A stretch of 34,449 nt of DNA from an uncultured Collinsella sp. Its GTDB lineage: Bacteria; Actinomycetota; Coriobacteriia; Coriobacteriales; Coriobacteriaceae. Position 1 is the stretch's first letter. The number at the start of each line of letters is the position of its first letter. The notes beneath the pieces were generated by a model that saw nothing but the letters and a program-made list of their open reading frames with translations, was not told the origin of the DNA and did no database searches. The stretch lies in assembly GCA_958427145.1 (NCBI GenBank), contig CAUAAZ010000023.1:1-34449 (forward strand). Direction: 5' to 3'. Of the stretch, positions 24,619-32,202 are shown piece by piece. Both the position numbers and the translations under genes were made by a program.

Positions 24619-24701
24619 CCGATACATACATCCGCTTGAACGGTATTTACTACCGTTCACCGAATTCGTTGACAAACGATTCGTCAGACAGTATGTATCG
24701 G
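24619..24701. promoter_or_regulatory. 83-bp symmetric three-way-junction element upstream of the sialic-acid operon
   Basis: An outer 11-bp inverted repeat pairs CCGATACATAC (24619-24629) with GTATGTATCGG (24691-24701). Inside, with 7-base linkers on each side, lie two adjacent 23-bp dyads. The first, 24637-24659, is TGAACGGTA/TACCGTTCA with a 5-base spacer. The second, 24661-24683, is CGAATTCGTT/AACGATTCG with a 4-base spacer and one bulge. All parts are symmetric about base 24660. It could be a cruciform or double operator for a regulator, or a folded RNA leader if transcription starts upstream. Confidence 0.65.
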
Positions 24702-24732
24702 CGAGGTGAGATATCAGTCTTCGTCAACCCGC

Positions 24733-24763
24733 AGGATAGCAGGTTTTTACTTGGGTCAGTCAA
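24733..24763 (-). promoter_or_regulatory. Candidate distal promoter of the sialic-acid operon
   Basis: On the minus strand TTGACT (24763-24758) and TATCCT (24738-24733) are separated by 19 bases, longer than ideal. TAAAACGTTTG overlaps the -35 side and resembles the palindrome upstream of gap. If used, it would place the element at 24619-24701 inside a leader of about 225 bases. Outside these sites, the 363 bases between uvrC and the binding-protein gene show no gene, and I see no clear terminator for uvrC. Confidence 0.3.
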
Positions 24764-24863
24764 ACGTTTTAGCGTTAATAAAACCCGAAACCAGCAGGCA
24801 ATCATGGCGAAATAAATGGTTGAAAATCACGCAATCATGTATATCAGTAGTTTAGGCTCGTGT

Positions 24864-26810
24864 TTAGCTATCGGAATGGCCAGCCGCCGCCTCGGCGCGC
24901 TCGGCATTCCACGCAACGAGCGCCTCGTGGACCGCCTTGGCAACATCGGCAGGTATGCCGCGAACTTCCGCGATCTCTTGCTCGCTCGCCGCGCGCAAAC
25001 GCTTCATCGAGCCAAAATGGCGCATAAGGGCACGTTTTCTGGTGGGCCCCACGCCTGGAACGTCATCGAGTACCGAAACTGTCATGGCTTTATCACGCAA
25101 CTCACGATGGAATGTGATGGCAAAACGGTGCGATTCATCGCGCACCTGTTTAATTAGATAGAGCGACGCGGACCCGGTCGGAAGCACGACGGGAGTCTCG
25201 TCCCAAGGCACGAAAACCTCCTCATCGGCCTTTGCCAAGCCACAAACTGGTATATCGAGCCCAAGAGCCTCAAGTTGCTTGATCGCAGCGGTCAATTGCG
25301 GCTTACCGCCATCGACAACGAGCAAATCGGGGCGCGAGCCAAAGCGCTCGTCGGCCATGCGCTCGGGAGCATAGCGTCGTCCCAAAACCTCGGACATCGA
25401 CACGAAGTCGTTTGCCTCGTCCAATTCGGCCTGAATTTTGAAACGACGGTACTGGCTCTTGTCGGCGCGTCCGTTGGTAAACACCACCATCGAGGCGACG
25501 GTAAAGGTTCCGTGCAGCGTCGAGATATCGAAGCACTCGATACGCATCGGCGGCGCCGGCAGCGCCAGCGCGCTTTCGAGCTCCAGGAGCGCTTGATTGG
25601 TGCGGTCGTCAGCGTACCCCGTTCGCATCATGTAGCGCATGAGGGCATGGCGCGCATTTTTGGATGCCATATCGAGCAAACGGTGCTTTTCGCCACGCTG
25701 CGGCCTATGGAGATGGCAGGAACGCTCGCGCTTGCCTGCAAGCCACTCCCCCAGCGCCTCCGCATCCTCAAGCTCGACAGAGAGGTTTATCTCAGCTGGA
25801 ATATCAGCCGTCTCGTCGTAATAGCGCTTAAGAAAGCCCGACTGGAGCTCTTCCTCGTCAACATCAAGACCCTTGTCGAGAATGAACTCGCAGGTGCGAA
25901 CTGTTCGGCCCTCACGCACGACAAAGACGCAAGCGGCAGAGATGGTCTCCTCGCGATAGAAACCGATGACATCGATATCGACACTGGAGGGAAAAACGAC
26001 TTGCTGACGGTCGTCCAGACCCCTGATGACCTCCAAACGACGCTTGACGCGTGCCGCGCGCTCAAAATCGAGTGCCTCGGCGGCATCCGCCATCTCGGAA
26101 GTCAGCTCGTCGACGACATCCTTGCGATGGCCCGACAAAAAGCGCTCGACACGCTTGACGTTCTTGGCATAGTCTGCCGGGGAAATCGCGCCGACACACG
26201 CACCCGGCCCGCGCCCGACATGGTAGTCGAAGCAGGGACGCCCGTTTTGTGCGCAAATCATATTGACGATGTCTTCCTCGCCCTTGTGGGACTCGATGAT
26301 ACGGCGACAACGACGCCACTCCGCACAGGATGCAGAGCAGATGGGGATAACCTTGCGCAGCGTATCTATCGTCTCACGTGCCGCACGGCTATCGGTATAG
26401 GGTCCAAAATAGCGCGTTCCCGGCTTATGACGCTCACGCGTGTATTTTATAGCGGGATACAGGTCGCCCTTTGTAATGGCGATAAAGGGGTAGCTCTTGT
26501 CATCCTTGAGGTCGACGTTAAAGTACGGATGGTACTGACCAATCAAATTGCGCTCGAGCACCAACGCCTCGTGCTCGGTCTCCACCACGATATAGTCAAA
26601 GCTCGCCACCAGCTGCATCATCAGCGGGATCTTTTGACGCTCATCCTGCAGTGTCACGTACTGGCGCATACGGGAACGCAGGTTTTTTGCCTTGCCAACG
26701 TAGATGACATCGCCCTTGGCATCCTTCCAAAGGTAACATCCGGGCTGCGTGGGAACGCGCGAAACCTGCTCGGCGAGTGTTGGAATGTTGTCGTGACCGG
26801 CCACACGCAC
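24864..26810 (-). CDS. uvrC: Excinuclease ABC subunit C
   Basis: UvrC makes both incisions in nucleotide excision repair with UvrA and UvrB. The 648-residue protein has the GIY-YIG nuclease (about 20-95, PGCYLWKDAKGDVIYVGKAK), a UvrB-binding UVR segment (EALDFERAARVKRRLEVI), an RNase H-like nuclease (IECFDISTLHG and LLVVDGGKPQL) and a C-terminal helix-hairpin-helix pair (VPGVGPTRKRALMRHFGS, then VRGIPADVAKAVHEAL). In the cysteine region the usual Cys-x3-Cys before VG reads GRGPGAC, so one expected iron-sulfur ligand is Gly201. An insert of about 23 residues carries extra cysteines (C162, C168, C186). The start is GTG at 26810, directly after the murJ stop; GTG at 26804 is possible. Confidence 0.94.
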   Translation of the reverse strand: MRVAGHDNIPTLAEQVSRVPTQPGCYLWKDAKGDVIYVGKAKNLRSRMRQYVTLQDERQKIPLMMQLVASFDYIVVETEHEALVLERNLIGQYHPYFNVDLKDDKSYPFIAITKGDLYPAIKYTRERHKPGTRYFGPYTDSRAARETIDTLRKVIPICSASCAEWRRCRRIIESHKGEEDIVNMICAQNGRPCFDYHVGRGPGACVGAISPADYAKNVKRVERFLSGHRKDVVDELTSEMADAAEALDFERAARVKRRLEVIRGLDDRQQVVFPSSVDIDVIGFYREETISAACVFVVREGRTVRTCEFILDKGLDVDEEELQSGFLKRYYDETADIPAEINLSVELEDAEALGEWLAGKRERSCHLHRPQRGEKHRLLDMASKNARHALMRYMMRTGYADDRTNQALLELESALALPAPPMRIECFDISTLHGTFTVASMVVFTNGRADKSQYRRFKIQAELDEANDFVSMSEVLGRRYAPERMADERFGSRPDLLVVDGGKPQLTAAIKQLEALGLDIPVCGLAKADEEVFVPWDETPVVLPTGSASLYLIKQVRDESHRFAITFHRELRDKAMTVSVLDDVPGVGPTRKRALMRHFGSMKRLRAASEQEIAEVRGIPADVAKAVHEALVAWNAERAEAAAGHSDS

Positions 26811-28493
26811 CTACTTGCGACGAAGCAGCGCCGAGACCTCGGGCATCTTAAGGACGACGGCAAGGCCAAAGGTAACAGCAAGCGAGACGACACCCGCAAC
26901 GCAAACGTAGCCAAGAGTAATCAGAATCGAGCCGCCAAGTGCCCCGACAAAGTGCTCAAGCGCCCACATGACGCCGGCGCCTGCGGCAGCACCCAGGCCA
27001 CCGAGCAAAAGGCCAAAGAAACCGCCATGCAGGATAGATTTGACCTGAAGGCCACGCAGACGACGACGCAGCCACCATAGCGAACATCCGACCAAGATCA
27101 CGTAGTCGACGACATACGAAAGCGCGATTGCCGGCATACCGAAGCCCAGCACAACGCCAAACAGCAGAACCGAGCCGGCCTGGCCGATGGCGGAATACAG
27201 GCAATAGCGGCTATAGGGCTTCATGTCGAGCAAGGCAGAGAAGCTCTTCTGCATCAATACGACCACGCCGTAGAGCGGCAGCGAGAACGCCAGGTAGACA
27301 AGGTACTCGGACACCAGCGTCACGCCGGATTCATCGAACTTGCCAGCACAGTAGATCATGTTGAGCGGACGCGCGAAGACAATCAGGTACAGCGCGAACG
27401 GAATCAGGAAGAACAGCATCTGGGCGACGCCACGCGAAATGCCCGTGCGAACGCTGTCGTAATCCTTCTCCTGCGCGTCGTGAGAGAGCTCGGTATAGAG
27501 CGCCGTCGAAAGCGAGGCGGCAATCAGCGCGTAGGGCAGCGTGTACCACAGGCGCGCATAGGCGATGACGGAAGGACCAGTCTCGGGCTGGACCACCAGC
27601 GCGGCAGCGTTGGTGATAGAAGTCGAGACAAACATGCACACCGTGGCGAGCAGCGTCGGGATACCAAGCGCAATCGTCTGGCGCAGTGCGGGGTCCTTAA
27701 AGTCGATATGGATATGGGGATGCACGCCGTGCTTGCCAAGCGCGGGAATCTGACATGCCATCTGAACAAAGACACCGAGGGTCGTACCGGCCGCAATCAA
27801 GATGATGCCGGCACGTTCGCCAAACTGTGCGGACACGGGCGCAAAACCCATAAAGCTCGCAATGACGATCACATTGTTGAGGACCGGGGCAAACGTCGAC
27901 CAGAAGTAGTCGCGGTGTGCGTTGAGAACGCCCGAGAACACCGAGCCCAAACCATAAAACAGAATCTGGATGGCAAAGAAACGGAACATGAACGCAGCGG
28001 TATCCATGCTGCCGCCGTCACCCGAAAGGAACGATTGCGTCCAGATAAAGCCCGGGGCGAACACGGTCCCCAGCAACGAAATGCCACCCAGCACCAAAAG
28101 CAGAATGCCGAGCAGGTTGCCCACGTACTCGTTCGAGGCCTCGCGACCCTGCTCACGCCTCACACCCATGTACACGGGCAAAAACGCCGTCACGAGCATG
28201 CCACCCATCACGAGTTCGTAGAGCATATTGGGCAGGTTGTTGGCGACCTGATAGGAGGACGAGAGCAGCGACATGCCGATAGCTGCCGCCATTGCCCACG
28301 TGCGGATAAAACCGGTGACGCGAGACACGATAGTCAGGATGGTCATAAGCCCGGCGGAACGACCAACCGTGGAGTAGTCCGACGAGCCCATGTCGTCAGT
28401 GTCATCTCGCGACGAAGAAACTTCGGATGAGGGTGTCTGAGGCGCAGATTCTTTTGCAAAATGAGCTCCGCGCTTCAATTCTTCCTGCGGCAT
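26811..28493 (-). CDS. murJ: Lipid II flippase MurJ
   Basis: This multidrug/oligosaccharide-lipid/polysaccharide-type flippase moves lipid II across the membrane for peptidoglycan synthesis. The 560-residue protein has about 14 membrane helices. The MurJ-typical N-terminal segment TILTIVSRVTGFIRTWAMA follows a polar extension of about 45 residues, and the YQVANNLPNMLYELVMGGML motif (in two parts, 81-100) holds the conserved cavity region. The start at 28493 is 3 bases after the ybaK stop; AGAGGA is upstream. It abuts uvrC, so ybaK-murJ-uvrC form one unit. In other actinobacteria murJ usually sits near the origin, so this location differs. Confidence 0.93.
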   Translation of the reverse strand: MPQEELKRGAHFAKESAPQTPSSEVSSSRDDTDDMGSSDYSTVGRSAGLMTILTIVSRVTGFIRTWAMAAAIGMSLLSSSYQVANNLPNMLYELVMGGMLVTAFLPVYMGVRREQGREASNEYVGNLLGILLLVLGGISLLGTVFAPGFIWTQSFLSGDGGSMDTAAFMFRFFAIQILFYGLGSVFSGVLNAHRDYFWSTFAPVLNNVIVIASFMGFAPVSAQFGERAGIILIAAGTTLGVFVQMACQIPALGKHGVHPHIHIDFKDPALRQTIALGIPTLLATVCMFVSTSITNAAALVVQPETGPSVIAYARLWYTLPYALIAASLSTALYTELSHDAQEKDYDSVRTGISRGVAQMLFFLIPFALYLIVFARPLNMIYCAGKFDESGVTLVSEYLVYLAFSLPLYGVVVLMQKSFSALLDMKPYSRYCLYSAIGQAGSVLLFGVVLGFGMPAIALSYVVDYVILVGCSLWWLRRRLRGLQVKSILHGGFFGLLLGGLGAAAGAGVMWALEHFVGALGGSILITLGYVCVAGVVSLAVTFGLAVVLKMPEVSALLRRK

Positions 28494-28496
28494 CGC

Positions 28497-28997
28497 TCAG
28501 TCCTCTCTCGTAATCGCGGCAACCGTCGCCCCGCAAAATGCAATTAAATCATCGGGTGCAAGCTCGAGCTGATAACCACGCTTGCCTCCCGAAATAAAAA
28601 TGGTATCCCAAAGGACACACGTCTCATCAATGAGCGTCCGGTAGCGTTTTTTCATACCGACCGGGCTGCAGCCGCCGCGAACGTAGCCAGTCGCCGCAAG
28701 CAAATCCTTCACATGCATCATGGCCAAGGACTTCTCCCCCGCGGCACGCGCGGCGGACTTTAGATCGAGCTCGTCGGCAACAGGGATACAGCACACGACA
28801 TAGTCGTTGGACGGTGTCACGCAGACCAAAGTCTTAAATCCTTGACCGGGCTCCTCGCCAAGCTGCTCCGAAATCGCGACCCCCAGGCCCACCGACTCAT
28901 CACCATCGTCTTCGTACGTATGTAGAACATAGGAAATGCCGGCACTTTCCAGCTCGCGCATCGCATTGGTTTTTGGCGTCTTTACAGCCTTTGCCAT
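28497..28997 (-). CDS. ybaK: Cys-tRNA(Pro)/Cys-tRNA(Cys) deacylase YbaK
   Basis: This aminoacyl-tRNA editing protein hydrolyses mischarged Cys-tRNA(Pro). The 166-residue YbaK/EbsC-type protein has a conserved FKTL segment with Lys55 (the family's catalytic lysine), PVADELDLK and the GGCSPVGMKK motif (108-117; GGxSPxG is the family hallmark). The start at 28997 follows GGAAAGGA; the longer frame to 29093 carries a basic cysteine-rich leader that is not conserved. A good -10 (TATACT) lies 38-43 bases upstream. It leads the ybaK-murJ-uvrC operon. Confidence 0.92.
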   Translation of the reverse strand: MAKAVKTPKTNAMRELESAGISYVLHTYEDDGDESVGLGVAISEQLGEEPGQGFKTLVCVTPSNDYVVCCIPVADELDLKSAARAAGEKSLAMMHVKDLLAATGYVRGGCSPVGMKKRYRTLIDETCVLWDTIFISGGKRGYQLELAPDDLIAFCGATVAAITRED

Positions 28998-29034
28998 GAC
29001 ATATCCTTTCCCTCGCATTCGGACGCAAGGATTA

Positions 29035-29040
29035 AGTATA
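29035..29040 (-). promoter_or_regulatory. Candidate -10 box of the ybaK-murJ-uvrC operon
   Basis: On the minus strand TATACT (29040-29035) matches five of six -10 positions. A weak -35 GTGACG lies 19 bases upstream. It sits between the uvrA hairpin and the ybaK ribosome-binding site. Confidence 0.4.
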
Positions 29041-29078
29041 TGTCCAATTCGACTGCATACGTCACATCGGCACAGCAA

Positions 29079-29109
29079 GCGCCATCGAATCACAAGGAGT
29101 CGATGGCGC
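29079..29109 (-). terminator. Terminator hairpin after uvrA
   Basis: A perfect 10-bp stem pairs GCGCCATCGA (29079-29088) with TCGATGGCGC (29100-29109) around an 11-base loop, 23 bases after the uvrA stop. The minus-strand tail TTGCTGTG is only weakly U-rich, so it may be an inefficient intrinsic terminator. Confidence 0.65.
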
Positions 29110-29132
29110 CCATAAACTGAATCGCCTATTTA

Positions 29133-32009
29133 TTAAGCATCAAGTTGAGCCTGACGCTCCCGGTCACGCCTGAGCAACGGCGCCAAAAACTTGCCCGTAT
29201 AACTCTGCGGACAGTCCGCAACCTGCTCCGGTGTGCCCGAAACCACGACGGTTCCGCCGCCGTTACCGCCCTCGGGACCCATATCGATCAGGCGGTCGGC
29301 AACCTTGATGACATCAAGGTTGTGCTCAATCACCAGCACCGTGTTGCCCGCATCGACCAAGCGCTGCAGCACATCGAGCAGCTGGCGGACGTCCTCAAAA
29401 TGAAGACCGGTCGTCGGCTCGTCCAAAATATAGAACGTCTTGCCCGTCTGGCGTCGATGAAGCTCCTTGGCGAGCTTCACACGCTGCGCCTCGCCGCCCG
29501 AGAGCGTCGTGGCGGGCTGGCCCAGGCTCACGTAGCCTAAGCCTACATCGTACAGCGTCTGGAGCTTGCGCTTAATCTGCGGGATATTCCCAAAGAAGGC
29601 CAGCGCCTCGGTGACGCTCATGTCGAGCACGTCCGAGATGGTCTTGCCACGGTAGGTGACCTCGAGTGTCTCGCGGTTGTAGCGTTTACCGCCGCAAACT
29701 TCGCAGGGAACGTAGATATCGGGAAGGAAGTGCATCTCGATCTTGATCTGCCCGTCGCCCTTGCACGCCTCGCAGCGCCCGCCACTCACATTAAAGGAGA
29801 AACGACCCGGCGAGTAGCCGCGCGCCTTCGACTCCGGCGTACTCGCAAACAGCGCGCGAAGATCATCCCACAGGCCGATATAGGTAGCAGGGTTGGAACG
29901 CGGCGTGCGGCCAATCGGCGACTGGTCGATATCAATAACCTTATCGATACACTCGATGCCCTCGATTTTTTTATACGGACCCACAGGGCGCGTCGAACGG
30001 TGAATAGCATTCGTAAGGGCAGGCGCAATGGTGTCGGTAACCAGGGAGCTCTTGCCCGATCCCGACACGCCGGTAACAACCGTAAGCGTACCAAACTCGA
30101 TCTTGGCAGTAACGTTTTTGAGGTTGTTGGTTCGAGCGCCCGTAATTTTAAGGCAGCCGCGACCGGGCTTGCGCCGTTCATCAGGCACCCGAATCATTCG
30201 TTTGCCGGTCAGGTAAGCGCCCGTCATCGACTCAGGACACGCCATGATATCAGCAGGCGTTCCCGCCGCGACTACGTGCCCGCCGTTGACACCGGCGCCG
30301 GGCCCCATGTCGATCACGTAGTCGGCGGCACGGATTGTATCCTCGTCGTGTTCGACAACGATAACGGTATTGCCGATATCGCGCAGGCGCTCGAGCGTCT
30401 TAATCAGGCGCTCGTTGTCACGCTGATGAAGACCGATCGAGGGCTCGTCCAGAATATAGAGCACGCCCATGAGACCCGCGCCGATCTGCGTTGCCAGTCG
30501 AATACGCTGCGCCTCGCCACCGGAAAGCGTCGCCGAGGCACGATCGAGCGTCAGATAGTCGAGTCCAACATCGACCAGAAAACGCAAGCGCTCCAGGATT
30601 TCCTTGACGATACGGCCGCCGATAAACTGTTGGCGCTCGGTGAGTTCCAGGCCCTCAAAAAACTCGAGCGATTCACGGCACGACAGGCAACAAACCTCGT
30701 AAATGGACTTGCCGCCCACGGTGACGGCAAGCATCTCGGGACGCAGGCGAGCACCGTGACAGCTCGAGCACGGCTCCTCGCGAATGTACTTCTCCAGGCG
30801 CGCCTTGGTGTTCTCGTTCGTCGTCTCGGTATAGCGTTCGTACAGGATGTTGCGAACGCCCGAAAACTTGGTATCCCACTGGCTGCGACGCCCATCGAGC
30901 TTTTGATAGTCGACCGAAATCTTCGTGTCGCCCATGCCATCCAAAAACGCACGATGCACGCGAGGGGGCAAGTCCCCCCACGGCGTATCGGCGCTCACCT
31001 TAAAGTGTTTGCAGACCGCAGCAAAAATCTGCGGATAGTAGTTCGAATTGCCAAACAGGCTACCAAAGACTCCGTCGGCAATGGACTTCGAGGGATCCTC
31101 AATCAGCGCCTCGGCATCAACGGTTTTCTTAAAGCCCAGGCCGTCGCACTCAGGACATGCGCCATAGGGAGCGTTGAACGAAAAGTCGCGGGGTTGTAGG
31201 TCGTCGATGGAGTGCCCGTGCTCCGGGCATGCCAGAGCCAACGAATACTCCAGTAGCTCGCCCTCGGTCCCCTCGGGAGCATCGCGATCGGGCAGCATGT
31301 ATACGTTCACATTACCGTGCGCCAAGGCAGTCGCCTGTTCAACAGACTCGGCGATACGGCCCAGAGAATTCTCACGGATCACGATGCGGTCGACTACGAC
31401 CTCGATATCGTGTTTGAACTTCTTGTCCAGATCGATCGGATCATCGAGCGAGCGCACTTCGCCGTCGACACGCACGCGGCTAAAGCCCTCGGCGCGAAGG
31501 TCCTCAAACAGTTTGGTGTACTCGCCTTTTCGCCCGCGCACCACCGGTGCCAGCACAAACGCGCGGCGACCCTCCCCCGCCGCCAAGACTTTGTCGGCAA
31601 CCTGGTCGGTCGTCTGGCGCTCAATGACGCGGCCGCATTCGGGACAGTGCGGGGTGCCCACACGGGCGAACAGCAGGCGCAGATAGTCATAAATCTCGGT
31701 TACGGTGCCAACCGTCGAGCGAGGGTTTTTAGACGTCGTCTTTTGGTCGATCGACACCGCCGGCGAAAGGCCGTCGATTGAATCCAAGTCGGGTTTGTCC
31801 ATCTGGCCCAAGAACTGGCGCGCATAGCTCGAAAGACTCTCGACGTATCGACGCTGGCCCTCGGCATAGATAGTGTCAAATGCCAGCGAACTCTTGCCCG
31901 AGCCAGAAAGACCGGTAATGACCACGAGTTGGTCACGCGGAATGGAAACATCGATATCACGGAGGTTGTGCTCACGAGCGCCGCGAATAACGATAGAAGA
32001 ATCAGACAT
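29133..32009 (-). CDS. uvrA: Excinuclease ABC subunit A
   Basis: UvrA is the damage-recognition ATPase of nucleotide excision repair. The 958-residue protein has two ABC modules: the first Walker A GLSGSGKS at 33-40 and the second GVSGSGKSSLV in the C-terminal half. Signatures LSGGEAQRIRLA and LSGGEAQRVKLA are present, as are two DEP Walker B motifs. Zinc modules show CPEHGHSIDD with GACPECDGLG, where one cysteine of the first pair is His, and CEACKGDGQ with VPCEVCGG. The start at 32009 has AAGGAG 6 bases upstream; upstream residues in the longer frame are not conserved. It is divergent from the LtaS-like gene, with a near-consensus SOS box between them. Confidence 0.96.
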   Translation of the reverse strand: MSDSSIVIRGAREHNLRDIDVSIPRDQLVVITGLSGSGKSSLAFDTIYAEGQRRYVESLSSYARQFLGQMDKPDLDSIDGLSPAVSIDQKTTSKNPRSTVGTVTEIYDYLRLLFARVGTPHCPECGRVIERQTTDQVADKVLAAGEGRRAFVLAPVVRGRKGEYTKLFEDLRAEGFSRVRVDGEVRSLDDPIDLDKKFKHDIEVVVDRIVIRENSLGRIAESVEQATALAHGNVNVYMLPDRDAPEGTEGELLEYSLALACPEHGHSIDDLQPRDFSFNAPYGACPECDGLGFKKTVDAEALIEDPSKSIADGVFGSLFGNSNYYPQIFAAVCKHFKVSADTPWGDLPPRVHRAFLDGMGDTKISVDYQKLDGRRSQWDTKFSGVRNILYERYTETTNENTKARLEKYIREEPCSSCHGARLRPEMLAVTVGGKSIYEVCCLSCRESLEFFEGLELTERQQFIGGRIVKEILERLRFLVDVGLDYLTLDRASATLSGGEAQRIRLATQIGAGLMGVLYILDEPSIGLHQRDNERLIKTLERLRDIGNTVIVVEHDEDTIRAADYVIDMGPGAGVNGGHVVAAGTPADIMACPESMTGAYLTGKRMIRVPDERRKPGRGCLKITGARTNNLKNVTAKIEFGTLTVVTGVSGSGKSSLVTDTIAPALTNAIHRSTRPVGPYKKIEGIECIDKVIDIDQSPIGRTPRSNPATYIGLWDDLRALFASTPESKARGYSPGRFSFNVSGGRCEACKGDGQIKIEMHFLPDIYVPCEVCGGKRYNRETLEVTYRGKTISDVLDMSVTEALAFFGNIPQIKRKLQTLYDVGLGYVSLGQPATTLSGGEAQRVKLAKELHRRQTGKTFYILDEPTTGLHFEDVRQLLDVLQRLVDAGNTVLVIEHNLDVIKVADRLIDMGPEGGNGGGTVVVSGTPEQVADCPQSYTGKFLAPLLRRDRERQAQLDA

Positions 32010-32070
32010 GGAAGCTCCTTGCCTCCTATTGCATCGAATCATACTGTCGATGAGTTTAGCGCACTCGACG

Positions 32071-32084
32071 CGCACAGATGTTCG
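32071..32084. promoter_or_regulatory. SOS box (Gram-positive LexA type) upstream of uvrA
   Basis: Read on the minus strand, CGAACATCTGTGCG matches the CGAAC-N4-GTTCG consensus at nine of ten half-site positions. It lies 62-75 bases upstream of the uvrA ATG, a normal place for LexA repression of an SOS gene. No well-matched -35/-10 pair stands out beside it. Confidence 0.55.
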
Positions 32085-32152
32085 TAATACAAGATTCGCA
32101 GACCTTTAGCTTTGCGTATCGGGTGCTTTGTTTCTCGAAATGCCGTGGAAAG

Positions 32153-32190
32153 GTTACAGTAATCTACTACTGAACTTAATTTGCTGTAAC
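32153..32190 (+). promoter_or_regulatory. Inverted repeat in the ltaS-like 5' region
   Basis: GTTACAG (32153-32159) and CTGTAAC (32184-32190) form a 7-bp inverted repeat with a 24-base spacer. It ends 12 bases before the start codon, next to the ribosome-binding site. It may be an operator or a leader hairpin. The nearby promoter hexamers are weak. Confidence 0.3.
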
Positions 32191-32202
32191 AGAGGAACGT
32201 CC

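Noticed and set aside
24725..24750. Possible plus-strand terminator (AACC...GGTT followed by TTTTT)
   Set aside because: The stem is only about six interrupted pairs and no plus-strand gene precedes it.
24800..24845. Two copies of GCAATCATG near the uvrC end as a direct repeat
   Set aside because: They are only nine bases long, without further similarity or periodicity.
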